A stretch of DNA of 64,000 bases from Halobacillus_B sp963739045 (GCA_963739045.1 CAVTYY010000001.1:744001-808000), one strand, 5' to 3'; shown: positions 52,864-62,536, counted from the stretch's first letter. Notes: a model not told the origin generated them from the sequence alone. A program made the numbers and translations.

Positions 52864-53084
52864 TTATCCAGGCAATATCATAGAATAGAAAGCCTCAATA
52901 TAGTCCAATGGGTTAATCAGCTGGTACCCTCTGCTTTCTAACACTGCCGCAGCAGTAGAGATGGATAAGAGGGCTAGAAAAACCAGATTTCTTTTATTTT
53001 TTTATTTTTTTTGAGTTTAGGGATCTCACTAAAAAAAATGGCTGCCGCAATGAAGATAATTGAAATGGTGGACCACATAGACAT
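52864..53084 (-). pseudogene. Small 2-TM 'D' subunit of the ger operon, frameshifted
   Basis: Starts MSMWSTISIIFIAAAIFFSEIP in one frame and stops after EIWFF. The second hydrophobic half (LALLSISTAAAVLESRGYQL, ending YIEAFYSMILPG) continues in another frame. The break sits next to a T-rich homopolymer tract at about 52990-53015 on the plus strand. Many Bacillaceae ger operons have such a two-helix D protein (GerKD, GerVD type). Its ATG overlaps the gerAC stop (TAATG). Confidence 0.7.
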
Positions 53085-54301
53085 TATCCTTTCTTACCAA
53101 TCGGCTGGGTTGTTTTTCCTTTCCGTCTTATTTTTGATGTCACATTCGATTTGAACTTCTAAATCTTTGTATTGTTCCGGCCAATTCTTTTCTACCGTTT
53201 TCCAATACTTCGGCTCTTTACGGTGAACAGGCTGCCAAAACCAAAAATATCACTATCATATTTTTCTTGGGTATACAGAAATGGTTTTATGAACCATATG
53301 CTTTATATCTGTTCTCGCCTCTGCACTTAATTTTTTCAGGGTTTCACGGGTCGCTTAAATCAATATCACAATCCACATCTCCAATATTGCCTTCTGTGGT
53401 AATGTTGATCTTGATTGACAGGTTTCCCATTTTTCATTTTTACATCCGTTGAAGCTTGGCTGCGCAGAATTTCTATACTTAAAGACCCCTCATCATCCTC
53501 ACATGGATGAGTAACGATTGAGCTATTAACATTTCCTGTTGCATAATTGTACCCTTTACTTTCATTTTCCGTTAGCCATCCCACTAGTTTATCCTTGTTA
53601 AAAACGGCAAGATCGTCAATTTGTACTTTTGTAGGGGCATCGACATTTTCTACATTGGAAATGTTTGTTCCAATCTCTTCCTTACCCTCCAATAGAATTC
53701 CACTCATGACCGGACTCTCGCCGGTACTTCGAATGGTGGATATCACTTCATCAATGGATACTGATTTCCCCACTCCCCAGCTTTTTTCCACACTATCAAT
53801 GGAATTCATAATCTTATTTGCAGGGATTTTTTCGTACGGGGTAATGACACTCAAAATATCTTGCACATTTGCATTTTTGGCCACGGTAATATAGAAGGAA
53901 GTACGGTATTCATGGTCACGGTACAATAAGTCCAGCGCCTGCATGATTCCTTCATCCGCTATCTTACTGCCAAAGACTAACAATCTTAACTGGGAGAGGT
54001 ACATCTTCCTTGGTGATTTTGTAGTCATTTTTCGAAAAGCTTCGAACAAAGTTTTGCCAGTGGCGGTATAAGACGACACGGGCGGTCTAGTGGTCGGTGC
54101 ATCTGTTGCGATCTCGGAAGGATTAATAACTTGAACGGTAAGCACGAATTCATCATTATCATTTTTATCAATACCTATTGCTACAGCTATGCCTAACTCG
54201 TCCAGTTCACGGCTGTTCCAGCATCCAGAAAGAAGGAGAGTACAAACAAGCAATAGTAGAGCAATTTGGGTTTTTTTATAAATAGATGGCTTGCTCCACA
54301 T
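53084..54301 (-). pseudogene. Ger(x)C-family lipoprotein subunit, frameshifted
   Basis: The first about 290 residues are normal: lipobox LLSGCWN (Cys27), DELGIAVAIGIDK, KSPRKMYLSQLRLLVFG and KSVSIDEV. The frame breaks near 53424. Past that point the expected GerAC sequence (KINITTEGNIGDVDCDIDLSDP) is in the next frame, then TGA, and further matching pieces (YDSDIFGFG, VHRKEPKYWKTVEKNWPEQY, VQIECD) continue in other frames to 53084. The intact open part would encode 311 aa, while the family is about 380-400. So the C-terminal third is lost. Confidence 0.85.
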
Positions 54302-54303
54302 CG

Positions 54304-55839
54304 TTAATTCTCCTTCGTTTTGGGATTTGTCCGCTTTTCATTTTTCTTTACCAGGCTGCTTGGTCTCGAAAGTAATCCCCAGTGAGGAAATCTAACGAGA
54401 ACATCTTTTTGATCTTTAGGAACAAAGGGAGCGAAAGGAGACATATAAGGCATCCCAAATGACTGCAGGCTGCATAAATGTAAAACCATAGCGATCAGCC
54501 CTAAAATAATCCCATATAATCCAAATGTTGCCGCTAAAATCATAAACACGAACCTGAGCATTCGAACAGGTATCGCCATGTTATAGGCAGGAAAGACAAA
54601 GCTGCTGATGGCCGTTAAAGATACCACAATAACCATTGCGGCGGAGACAAGCCCCGCTTGAACAGCCGCTTGACCAATAACTAAGGCACCGACAATAGAA
54701 ACTGCCGAACCTACAGTCTTTGGCAAACGAATCCCTGCCTCGCGCAATATTTCAAAAGTGACTTCCATAATGATGGCTTCTACAAAGGCAGGAAAGGGAA
54801 CACCTTCCTGCTGGGCGGCTAAGCTGACTAAAAGCGGAGCAGGGATCATTTCCTGGTGAAAGGTCGTAAAAGCGATATATAAGGACGGCATAAATAATGC
54901 AATATTGAAACATAGGAGACGAAGTAAACGAATCAATGTGCCAATGTCTGCTCTTTGATAATAGTCTTCCGTCGACTGCATAAAATTCACGAATAAAGCA
55001 GGGACTAGCAGAACATCTGGCGATCCATCGGTGATAATAGCCACTCTACCCTCTAATAGACCGCCTGCAATGGCATCCGGTTTTTCTGAATAATAAATAG
55101 TAGGAAAGGGGGAGTACTGTCCGTCTTGAATAAATTCTTCGATGTAACCGCCTTCTAGAATGCCGTCAATCTCTATTTTATCCAGGCGCTTATGAACTTC
55201 TTTCACTATCTTATCTTCTGCGATTCCATTTAGATAAATCACAGCAACATCAGTATTCGTTACGGTTCCAATTGTTTTAGCATCCACTCTAAGTTGTGGC
55301 GAACGAATCTTCCTTCGTATTAAAGCCGTGTTGGTTCGCAGTGTTTCTGTAAAAGCTTCACGCGGACCGCGGATGACACTCTCAGAAGTGGTCTCTTGTA
55401 CACCTCGGTCTCTCCAGCCTTTGGTACTCGCTGATAAAGCCTTCTTTTCATGATCGAGAAGCAGTAGGGTTTCTCCTGCCAGTAGCCTGTTGAAAAGACC
55501 TTCACAATTGTCTACTTCACTTAATTCTCCTATAGGAAGGGAGGATTGTTTGATCGTTTCATACAAATGACGGATGGTCGGTCGTTTTTCCGGAAGTTCA
55601 AGCATAAGGGCTTCCATAATAAAGTCCTGAATAGTATCTTTATTCACCATCCCGTCGATAAAGAGGACAGCACTTTCCGTTTTACCTAAGGTGAACTTAC
55701 GGACAACCAGGTCAGAGCTTTTACCAAGAGAGGTTTGGATGTAGAGTAAATTCTCTTCCACTTTGTTATACAGAGGCATAGGTTCAGAAGCTTGGATATC
55801 CTTTTGTTTAGAAGTGGTTTTGTTTGTTTGACGCTTCAT
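54304..55839 (-). CDS. GerA-family spore germinant receptor subunit A
   Basis: 511 aa, apparently intact. A cytosolic N-terminal part (1 to about 285) precedes about five to six membrane helices (LLCFNIALFMPSLYIAFTTF, GLVSAAMVIVVSLTAISSF, MLRFVFMILAATFGLYGII). Conserved GerA features are present: RGPREAFTETLRTNTALIRRKI, TDVAVIYLNGIA, GGYIEEFIQD and MPYMSPFAP. It starts the ger operon; the start has GAAAAGAGGC upstream. Without functional B and C partners it probably cannot form a working receptor. No confident sigma-G promoter was found upstream. Confidence 0.92.
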   Translation of the reverse strand: MKRQTNKTTSKQKDIQASEPMPLYNKVEENLLYIQTSLGKSSDLVVRKFTLGKTESAVLFIDGMVNKDTIQDFIMEALMLELPEKRPTIRHLYETIKQSSLPIGELSEVDNCEGLFNRLLAGETLLLLDHEKKALSASTKGWRDRGVQETTSESVIRGPREAFTETLRTNTALIRRKIRSPQLRVDAKTIGTVTNTDVAVIYLNGIAEDKIVKEVHKRLDKIEIDGILEGGYIEEFIQDGQYSPFPTIYYSEKPDAIAGGLLEGRVAIITDGSPDVLLVPALFVNFMQSTEDYYQRADIGTLIRLLRLLCFNIALFMPSLYIAFTTFHQEMIPAPLLVSLAAQQEGVPFPAFVEAIIMEVTFEILREAGIRLPKTVGSAVSIVGALVIGQAAVQAGLVSAAMVIVVSLTAISSFVFPAYNMAIPVRMLRFVFMILAATFGLYGIILGLIAMVLHLCSLQSFGMPYMSPFAPFVPKDQKDVLVRFPHWGLLSRPSSLVKKNEKRTNPKTKEN

Positions 55840-55944
55840 AGGATCTGCCTCTTTTCTTAGTGAATTTTGTTTTAGGTTGCACGTATTTAGGTATTTTATG
55901 AAAAAAATGGGGAATCATTTTGATTAGGAAGGCTGAGGAAGAAC

Positions 55945-55975
55945 AAAAGGAGCCCCGTAACGGAGCTCCTTTGCT
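55945..55975 (-). terminator. Terminator after the alpha-glucosidase operon
   Basis: AAAGGAGC (55946-55953) pairs with GCTCCTTT (about 55965-55972), with an imperfect CCCGTAACGGA top; downstream of the minus-strand sugar operon. The short gap to the glucosidase shows nothing else. Confidence 0.65.
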
Positions 55976-56072
55976 TTTTATAATATAATATTAGATTCCT
56001 TTACCCAGTTTGACGATTAAGGAAGGAGCTGAATTCTGCTCCCCCAAATCTTCCAGGGAAAGGGAATAGAGG

Positions 56073-57773
56073 CTACATTAAATAGACAGCTGCCTCAAAA
56101 GGCCGCAGAGTAACCACCTTATCTTTCTCTTTAGGCTCTTCCTCATAATTGTGAATAAGCAGGCAGCTAGTATTATCCCCCAAATCACTTGGCCACTCTC
56201 TTTCCTGAGTGTCACGTGTGAAATTGGCCATTACAAGCAACGTCTTGTCTTTATAGGTGCGCTTGTAGGCATAAACTTGCTGATCCTCTTCCCAAATAAG
56301 CTCATATTCTCCGTGAACAATAACGTCATGATCTTTTCGCAATTGAATCAGCTTTTTATAATAATAGAAAATGGAATCCGAATCCTTAAGAGCCTCTTTT
56401 GCATTAATCTCCGTGTAATTTGGATTCACTTTAATCCATGGAGTGCCTTCGGTAAAACCAGCATTTTCCGTTGCATCCCACTGCATAGGGGTTCTGGCAT
56501 TGTCACGGCCTTTTTCGTGTATCGAATGCAGCACTTCCTCAGGGTCATACCCTTTATCCACGACAAGTTCCTGCCATAGATTAAGGATTTCTACATCGCG
56601 GTAATCTTCAATAGAAGGGAAGTGGACGTTGGTCATCCCTAGCTCTTGTCCCTGGTAGATATAAGGGGTGCCTTGCATCATATGTAACCAAGTTGCAAGC
56701 ATCTTCGCACTTTCTTTATGATAATGCTGATCATCCCCAAATCTGGATACGGACCGTGGCTGATCGTGATTCTCTAAGAACAAGGAGTTCCAGCCTTTAT
56801 TGTAAAGCTCGACCTGCCACTTGGACATAATTTCTTTCAGCTCCGTCAGCTTCCAATCACGAATGTCCCATTTTCCCATTTGGCCGCCGGGTTGCGCATC
56901 AATATCCATGTGCTGAAATTGAAAAATCATCGAGAGGACGCCATCTTCTTCATTGGTGAACTGTTTTCCTTCTTCAGGAGTGACAAATCCTGTTTCTCCA
57001 ACGGTTAAAATGTCATATTTATCGAGAACTTCTTCTTTCATTTCGTTCATAAATTCCATAAATCTGGGGCCGTTTGCGAAAAAGTCACTACCCCATTGGT
57101 ACTTGTCTTCGGGTTTCGCCACAGGGGCATCAGGAAGACCTTCGACTTTAGAAATAAGGTTAATCACATCCATTCGGAACCCATCGACACCACGATCCAG
57201 CCACCACTTCATCATGTCATAGACTTTATGCCGGACCTCTGGATTTTCCCAGTTTAAATCAGGCTGTTTTTTCGTAAATAAATGAAGGTAGTATTCGCCT
57301 GTCGCCTCATCAAACTGCCAGGCAGAACCACTGAAAAAGGATACCCAGTTATTCGGCTCTTCTCCATTTTCATTTGGCGGACGCCACACGTAATAGTCAC
57401 GATAAGGATTGTCTTTGGACTTTCTTGATTCGGCAAACCAGTCATGTTCATCCGATGTATGGTTAACAACTAAGTCCATAACAAGTTTAAGGCCGCGGTC
57501 GTGCATTTCCTTAATGAGACGGTCCAAAGTTTCCAAGTCACCGAACTCGTCCATGATTTTCTGATAATCGCTAATGTCATAGCCATTATCATCATTCGGC
57601 GACTTGTAAATAGGGGAGAGCCAGACCACATCGATGCCAAGCTCTACTAAGTAATCAAGCTTTTGAATAATTCCCTGGAGATCGCCAATTCCGTCTCCAT
57701 TACTATCGTTGAAACTGCGCGGATAAATTTGATAAACTACAGAATCTTTCCACCATTGGGTTGATTGCGACAT
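56073..57773 (-). CDS. malL: Alpha-glucosidase, GH13 oligo-1,6-glucosidase type
   Basis: 566 aa, cytosolic (no signal peptide). GH13 motifs in order: DLVVNHTSDEH, GFRMDVINLIS (nucleophile Asp), LTVGETG (acid/base Glu) and FLENHDQPR (third carboxylate). The start is WWKDSVVYQIYPRSF, typical of MalL, and the length matches (about 560). It should hydrolyse imported isomaltose or maltose. It is the last gene of the operon lacI - binding protein - two permeases - glucosidase. Confidence 0.92.
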   Translation of the reverse strand: MSQSTQWWKDSVVYQIYPRSFNDSNGDGIGDLQGIIQKLDYLVELGIDVVWLSPIYKSPNDDNGYDISDYQKIMDEFGDLETLDRLIKEMHDRGLKLVMDLVVNHTSDEHDWFAESRKSKDNPYRDYYVWRPPNENGEEPNNWVSFFSGSAWQFDEATGEYYLHLFTKKQPDLNWENPEVRHKVYDMMKWWLDRGVDGFRMDVINLISKVEGLPDAPVAKPEDKYQWGSDFFANGPRFMEFMNEMKEEVLDKYDILTVGETGFVTPEEGKQFTNEEDGVLSMIFQFQHMDIDAQPGGQMGKWDIRDWKLTELKEIMSKWQVELYNKGWNSLFLENHDQPRSVSRFGDDQHYHKESAKMLATWLHMMQGTPYIYQGQELGMTNVHFPSIEDYRDVEILNLWQELVVDKGYDPEEVLHSIHEKGRDNARTPMQWDATENAGFTEGTPWIKVNPNYTEINAKEALKDSDSIFYYYKKLIQLRKDHDVIVHGEYELIWEEDQQVYAYKRTYKDKTLLVMANFTRDTQEREWPSDLGDNTSCLLIHNYEEEPKEKDKVVTLRPFEAAVYLM

Positions 57774-57791
57774 GTAAGTGAACTCCTTTCT

Positions 57792-58622
57792 TTATTCTTT
57801 GACCGCTCCAGAGGTTAAACCGGAAACGATGCGGCGCTGGAAGAACAGGACCATAATAACGAGCGGGACCGTTACAATAACGGTGGCTGCAGATATTTCT
57901 CCCCAGGGAATTGTATATTGTCCCTGAAACATCCCGATTCCAACAGGCACTGTTTTATGGCTTTCGGCGGTATTGATGACTAAGGCAAATAGAAACTCAT
58001 TCCATGCGGCAATAAATACTAGAATCGCTGTAGTGAACAGTCCAGGAACTGCCAGAGGCAGAATAATTCGGAAATAGGTCTGCATCATCGAAGCGCCGTC
58101 CATCTTAGCTGATTCTTCTAAATCAAAAGGAATCTTGCGGAAGAAGGTCACTAATAACCAGATCGATAAAGGAAGCGCAAAGGTTGTATAGGGAATGATC
58201 AAACCTAAATAGCTGTTCGTCAGACCAAGGTTTTTCAAAAAGATATAAATAGGAGAGATGGTCGCAATCTGCGGGAACATGGAAACCGACAGCACGACTC
58301 CTAAAATCACGGATTTCCCCTTGAAATCTAATCGAGCAATAGCATAAGCAGCAAAAGCCGCCACAAAGACCGTGTATACCGTAGTTATCGTCGCCACTAC
58401 AGCACTATTCCATAAATACCGTAGAAAAGGATAATTGACAAACACTGAAACATAACTCTTAATCGTAGGATTAGCAGTAAACCATTGAAAGGCTCCATCC
58501 CCAAACAGCATTGATAATGGTTTGACGGAGCTTAATAGAATCCATAGAAATGGAAACATGATTACGAAAACAAAGATTGCTAATAACAGGTAAAAGGTTA
58601 CCCCTGTTTTTTTCTGCATCAT
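57792..58622 (-). CDS. Sugar ABC transporter permease (MalG type)
   Basis: 276 aa with six membrane helices. The EAA loop that contacts the ATPase reads EESAKMDGASMMQTYFRIILPLAVPG. N-terminal MQKKTGVTFYLLLAIFVFVIMFPFLWILL. It pairs with the MalF-type permease just upstream. No ATPase gene is in the operon; a shared MsmX-like ATPase, as in Bacillus, is inferred. Confidence 0.92.
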   Translation of the reverse strand: MMQKKTGVTFYLLLAIFVFVIMFPFLWILLSSVKPLSMLFGDGAFQWFTANPTIKSYVSVFVNYPFLRYLWNSAVVATITTVYTVFVAAFAAYAIARLDFKGKSVILGVVLSVSMFPQIATISPIYIFLKNLGLTNSYLGLIIPYTTFALPLSIWLLVTFFRKIPFDLEESAKMDGASMMQTYFRIILPLAVPGLFTTAILVFIAAWNEFLFALVINTAESHKTVPVGIGMFQGQYTIPWGEISAATVIVTVPLVIMVLFFQRRIVSGLTSGAVKE

Positions 58623-58632
58623 TACTCACTCC

Positions 58633-59946
58633 TTATTTTTTTGCTCCGTCACCAAGCAAGTCTGAACCTAGAAACTTAATGTAAAAGGTTGAAATTATTG
58701 CTACACAGATAAATACAATAACTGCCAGAGCAGAACCTTCACCAAAGTTGGATTGCTGGAACATCGATTTGTACGCTAATATGGAAATCGTTTCTGTAGA
58801 GTTCGCTGGTCCGCCGCCAGTTAATACAAAGATTAAGTCAAACACACGGAAGGCATCCAGCGTACGAAATAATAGAGCAACGAGGATACTAGATTTAATG
58901 AGCGGCAGCGTAATACTTGTGAATTGTTTCCACTTACTTGCCCCGTCAATGGAAGCCGCCTCATATAAGGAATCAGGAATCGTTTGTAATCCTGCCAGCA
59001 ATAATAAAGCCATATAAGGTGTGGTTTTCCATACATCTGTCAATATAACAGCAGACATGGCTCCAAACTGCGTCGTTAAGAGAACACTCATACTATCGAT
59101 GATGTGCAGATCAGACAGGTACTTGGCCACGATCCCATTCTGCCCGTCATATAAGAACTTCCACATTAGCGCCGACACGGCCGTCGGAATGGCCCACGGA
59201 ATGAGGATGGAAGCCCGAACAAGTCCTCGCCCAATGAAGGCTTTGTTGATTAAGACAGCGATCGCCATTCCGAGCACCAACTCAAAAGCAACAGAGACGA
59301 CCGTAAACACACCAGTATTCATAAGAGAGTGCCACATTCTTTTACTGCCTAAATCATTTTTATAATGTTTAAAGCCAATAAAGTTAGGGGGAACGATACT
59401 CTCCATGGCCCCGTTTGCTAACCCTGTCAGCCGGTCCCCGTTTTTAAGCATCTCTTTATCCTGCAGCTTCTGAAGGTTTTGTTGAACAGAGGTAAAGGTT
59501 TTCTCAAAATTTTCTCCAAATGACTTGTCAATTTTGACAAATGCTACATCACTGCTTGGATTTTCATAATTCATAAGAGCATCGTTTACTTTTTCATAGT
59601 TATCCTTAACTTTGTCGTCGTTCTTAAGCTGATCATCATAAGAGGAGATGTTTTCCTTAATTTCTTTCAACTGTGAAGCTGCTTCGGGCGGTGCATCACT
59701 TAATTCTTTATCAATCCCTGTAATAAGAAAAGGAACATTATCTAAGTATTTTGCCAGGTCGATATTGTAACTCATATGAACACCAGATTTGGCTGGATCA
59801 TTTAATTTGTAATCAAATAAACTAAAGTAAAAGGACTGTATAACCGGCCAAATCGCAATGACTAGAATGAGGATCAGTGACGGAGCAACAAGGAAATATC
59901 CGAGCCGTCTTTCTTTTTTCTTTGTATCACTTAAGCCTTTTGCCAT
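58633..59946 (-). CDS. Sugar ABC transporter permease (MalF type) with large insertion
   Basis: 437 aa, longer than the usual ~300. After the first helix (FLVAPSLILILVIAIWPVIQSF) comes a hydrophilic, largely helical insertion of about 150 residues (about 40-200: ELSDAPPEAASQLKEIKENIS, KLQDKEMLKNGDRLTG). The normal helices and an EAA loop (YEAASIDGASKWKQFTSITLPLIKS) follow. The insertion is reminiscent of the P2 loop of E. coli MalF, which contacts the binding protein, though no sequence similarity is claimed. It starts after GGGAGG. Confidence 0.88.
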   Translation of the reverse strand: MAKGLSDTKKKERRLGYFLVAPSLILILVIAIWPVIQSFYFSLFDYKLNDPAKSGVHMSYNIDLAKYLDNVPFLITGIDKELSDAPPEAASQLKEIKENISSYDDQLKNDDKVKDNYEKVNDALMNYENPSSDVAFVKIDKSFGENFEKTFTSVQQNLQKLQDKEMLKNGDRLTGLANGAMESIVPPNFIGFKHYKNDLGSKRMWHSLMNTGVFTVVSVAFELVLGMAIAVLINKAFIGRGLVRASILIPWAIPTAVSALMWKFLYDGQNGIVAKYLSDLHIIDSMSVLLTTQFGAMSAVILTDVWKTTPYMALLLLAGLQTIPDSLYEAASIDGASKWKQFTSITLPLIKSSILVALLFRTLDAFRVFDLIFVLTGGGPANSTETISILAYKSMFQQSNFGEGSALAVIVFICVAIISTFYIKFLGSDLLGDGAKK

Positions 59947-59969
59947 TAAATCTCCCTCCTTATCCCTTT

Positions 59970-60020
59970 AAAAGGATAGGGCCTCCAAATCAAATGTGCG
60001 ATCTGAAGGCCGATCCTTTT
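59970..60020 (-). promoter_or_regulatory. Intercistronic hairpin between binding-protein and permease genes
   Basis: On the minus strand AAAAGGATCGGCCTTC pairs with the CCTATCCTTTT segment (complement 59970-59986). Such hairpins after a binding-protein gene usually stabilise its mRNA or attenuate read-through, giving more binding protein than permease. Confidence 0.55.
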
Positions 60021-60027
60021 TAAATGA

Positions 60028-61338
60028 TTATTGATCCATCGCTTTTTTCAATTGTGTTTCCATCTTTTCTGCCGCTTCTTTAGGTGTTAAATCACCTGCG
60101 ATAGCTTTAGAAAGATTAATTTGAAGAATTTCAGATACTTCTGGATAGTTCGGAGCTACCGGACGAGACACGGCACCTTCTAAGGCATTTTGGAATCCTT
60201 CTTCAGCAAAGAACGGGTTGGCATCTAGAACTTCTTTATCATCAAACAGGGAAGAGATCGTTGGTGCAAGACCGCCTTGAATGGCAGAGATTTTTTGTCC
60301 TTCAGGTCCAGTCATAAATTTCAAGAATTCCCATGCTTCTTTTTTATGCTCGGAATATTTGCTGATCGCAGTCATCCAGCCGCCTAAAGCAGCAGCAGAA
60401 CCTTCATCACCGGCAGGAAGCGGAGCTACACCGACTTTATCTACGATTTTAGATTGTTCTTCATCATTAGCCAGGTTCCATTGGTAAGGCCAGTTACGAA
60501 TATAAGCGGATTGACCTTCAATGAAGGCAGTATGTGATTCAGTTTCAGTAAAGGTGTTAACGTTATCTGGTACAAAGTCAGATTGAGCAACTTCAACTAG
60601 TTTAGAAATTCCTTTAATGGCTTTGTCGCTATTAATGACAACTTTTCCGTCCTCATCCAGAATCTGTCCTCCGTAGGAAGCGATGAATTCGACGGCGTTA
60701 CAGACAAGACCTTCATATTGCTTCGCTTGCATAAGGTAACCAAACTTAGTTCCTTCTTTGCCTTGAAGATTTTTTGCGGATTTTTCAAGGTCGTCCCACG
60801 TTTGAGGAACGTCGCCTTCATCTACAAGGTCGGTACGGTAGAACAGCATACCGGCATCGATGAATTTAGGCATCGCCCATAATTTACCGTTGAATGTAGC
60901 AGCAGAAACGGCACCTTGGTTGTAATCATCCATATTAATTCCATCTTGTTGAATAAAGCGGTCTAAGTCTGCAACATAACCAGCTTGTGCAAATTCAGCA
61001 GGCCAGACAACATCCAGATCCATAACGTCGATTTCAGAATCCTGAGCATTAAGTGCAGTTACGTAAGCATCGTGCTGCTGTCCTGTGTCAGACGGCATTT
61101 CACGGAATTCTACTTGAATATTCGGATGTGATTCATTGAACTGTTTAACAATTTCCTCAGTAGCTTTGGTAGAATCTTGTCCTCGGGCGTAAACCAGTTT
61201 CACGACTTTATCAGAGGAAGAGGAATCTCCTTCATCGCTCGAGCTGTCGTCAGAAGAGGAATCATTTCCGCCGCTGCACGCAGCTAGTACTAGAACAAAA
61301 ATCAACATAATTGGCATAAGTAAGCGCTTTAAATTCAT
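60028..61338 (-). CDS. Sugar-binding lipoprotein of the ABC transporter
   Basis: 436 aa. Lipobox VLAACSGG (Cys21) is followed by a Ser/Asp-rich spacer (about 24-40) and the bacterial extracellular solute-binding fold: KLVYARGQDSTKATEEIVKQFN, VDLDVVWPAEFAQAG, WKFDLKM-like middle, WMTAISKYSEHKKEAWEFLKFM and the C-terminal Asp/Glu-rich helices. Composition and operon fit maltose, trehalose or related alpha-glucosides. 'MalE-like' is only a functional guess; the ligand is unproven. Confidence 0.88.
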   Translation of the reverse strand: MNLKRLLMPIMLIFVLVLAACSGGNDSSSDDSSSDEGDSSSSDKVVKLVYARGQDSTKATEEIVKQFNESHPNIQVEFREMPSDTGQQHDAYVTALNAQDSEIDVMDLDVVWPAEFAQAGYVADLDRFIQQDGINMDDYNQGAVSAATFNGKLWAMPKFIDAGMLFYRTDLVDEGDVPQTWDDLEKSAKNLQGKEGTKFGYLMQAKQYEGLVCNAVEFIASYGGQILDEDGKVVINSDKAIKGISKLVEVAQSDFVPDNVNTFTETESHTAFIEGQSAYIRNWPYQWNLANDEEQSKIVDKVGVAPLPAGDEGSAAALGGWMTAISKYSEHKKEAWEFLKFMTGPEGQKISAIQGGLAPTISSLFDDKEVLDANPFFAEEGFQNALEGAVSRPVAPNYPEVSEILQINLSKAIAGDLTPKEAAEKMETQLKKAMDQ

Positions 61339-61360
61339 TTAAATACCTCCCGTTATACTT

Positions 61361-62377
61361 TTATTCCACAGCTCTTAGCGGGCTTCGTCCAGTCGATTCC
61401 CGTACGATGAGCTTTAATGGAAATTCATATCGTTCCTTTTGGGGACCTTGTTTGGATGCGATTTTTTCTACCAGAACTTTAATTGCCTGCTGGGCCATAA
61501 GCTGGATCGGCTGTTCTACTGTAGATATTTTAGGGTCCATGATTTTAGTCACCACTTGATTATCAAAGCCGATAACAGAAAGGTCTTTAGGAATGCGGAC
61601 CCCATTTTCCTTGGCAGCGGTAATCAGTCCGGCAGCAACTTCATCACCACCTGTAAATACGGCAGTCGGCGGTTCTTCCATCTGGTGTATTTCGTGGAAA
61701 ACTCTCATACCATCTTTTATGGAATAAGCATCTAGAAAGGAGTACCGTTCTTCAAACTCAAGACCATACTCTTTAAGAGCTTTCTTAAATCCTAACTTTC
61801 TGTGCTGCGCCACCATACTCTTGTGGCCGCCGCTGCAATAAGCAATTCGGCGATGGCCTTCTTCCAGCAAGTGCTTGGTCGCAATGTAGCCTCCATGGAT
61901 TTGGTCTAGTTTCACAATGGGTATGTTTGCATCTTCTTCAAATTCGTTACACATAATTAACGGTCCGTAAGCTAAGTATTCAGAAATGGTTTCCCATTCA
62001 TTTTCGAGGGAAGCCAGAATCATTCCATCCACTTGTTTCATTTTCAGCAATTCCAAGTGTCCAAGTTCTGTTTCCTTGGAATACATCGTTTGACATATAA
62101 GCAGCTGATAGCCTAGTTCTGTGGCGGCGATTTCCATGGACTCAATAAGCTGGCCGAAAAAAGGATTCATTAATCGAGGGACGATAACAGCAATCATTTG
62201 AGTTTTCTTATTTCTAAGACTTCGTGCTGAGGAATTCGGAACGTACCCGAGTGTTTTCATTGCCTGGTATACCTTCTGTTTCTTCTCTTGCGAAACATGT
62301 GGATAATGATTAATCACTCGGGAGACAGTTGACTTTGATAGACCTGCCAATTCGGCTACATCGTTGATTGTGACCAC
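61361..62377 (-). CDS. LacI-family repressor of the alpha-glucoside operon
   Basis: 338 aa. The N-terminal HTH (TINDVAELAGLSKSTVSRVINHYPHVS) is followed by the periplasmic-binding-fold sensor domain ending GRSPLRAVE. The real start is GTG at 62377, 7 bases after AAAGGAGG; an ATG at 62560 would lie upstream of the promoter. Being the first gene of the operon, it is autoregulated. Two palindromes matching LacI/MalR-type operators lie just upstream. Confidence 0.92.
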   Translation of the reverse strand: MVTINDVAELAGLSKSTVSRVINHYPHVSQEKKQKVYQAMKTLGYVPNSSARSLRNKKTQMIAVIVPRLMNPFFGQLIESMEIAATELGYQLLICQTMYSKETELGHLELLKMKQVDGMILASLENEWETISEYLAYGPLIMCNEFEEDANIPIVKLDQIHGGYIATKHLLEEGHRRIAYCSGGHKSMVAQHRKLGFKKALKEYGLEFEERYSFLDAYSIKDGMRVFHEIHQMEEPPTAVFTGGDEVAAGLITAAKENGVRIPKDLSVIGFDNQVVTKIMDPKISTVEQPIQLMAQQAIKVLVEKIASKQGPQKERYEFPLKLIVRESTGRSPLRAVE

Positions 62378-62411
62378 TACCAAACCTCCTTTCTTCTGAA
62401 AATTGAAATTA

Positions 62412-62427
62412 TTGAAACCGATTTCAA
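62412..62427. promoter_or_regulatory. LacI-type operator O1
   Basis: TTGAAACCGATTTCAA, a palindrome around a CCGA/CG centre, 35 bases before the lacI start. It fits the TTGAAAnCGnTTTCAA form of MalR/LacI-family operators. Confidence 0.75.
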
Positions 62428-62479
62428 AAAATCTTAAAAAAATGTCAATAAATACGAAGTTCAGTAAAAGTAATTTAAA

Positions 62480-62496
62480 TGAAACCGTTTTCAATA
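62480..62496. promoter_or_regulatory. LacI-type operator O2
   Basis: ATGAAACCGTTTTCAAT, a near copy of O1, centred about 68 bases upstream of it and just downstream of the -10 element, so a repressor bound here would block initiation. Confidence 0.75.
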
Positions 62497-62507
62497 ACTT
62501 GTCTAAA

Positions 62508-62536
62508 TTATATTGTATATACAAATAAATTACAAC
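62508..62536 (-). promoter_or_regulatory. Sigma-A promoter of the sugar operon
   Basis: On the minus strand TTGTAA (complement of 62531-62536), 17 bases, and TATAAT (complement of 62508-62513), a consensus -10 at ideal spacing. Confidence 0.75.

Noticed and set aside
55840..55930. Sigma-G promoter of the ger operon
   Set aside because: TCATAAA and CAACCTA elements resemble the consensus only loosely and their spacing is uncertain.
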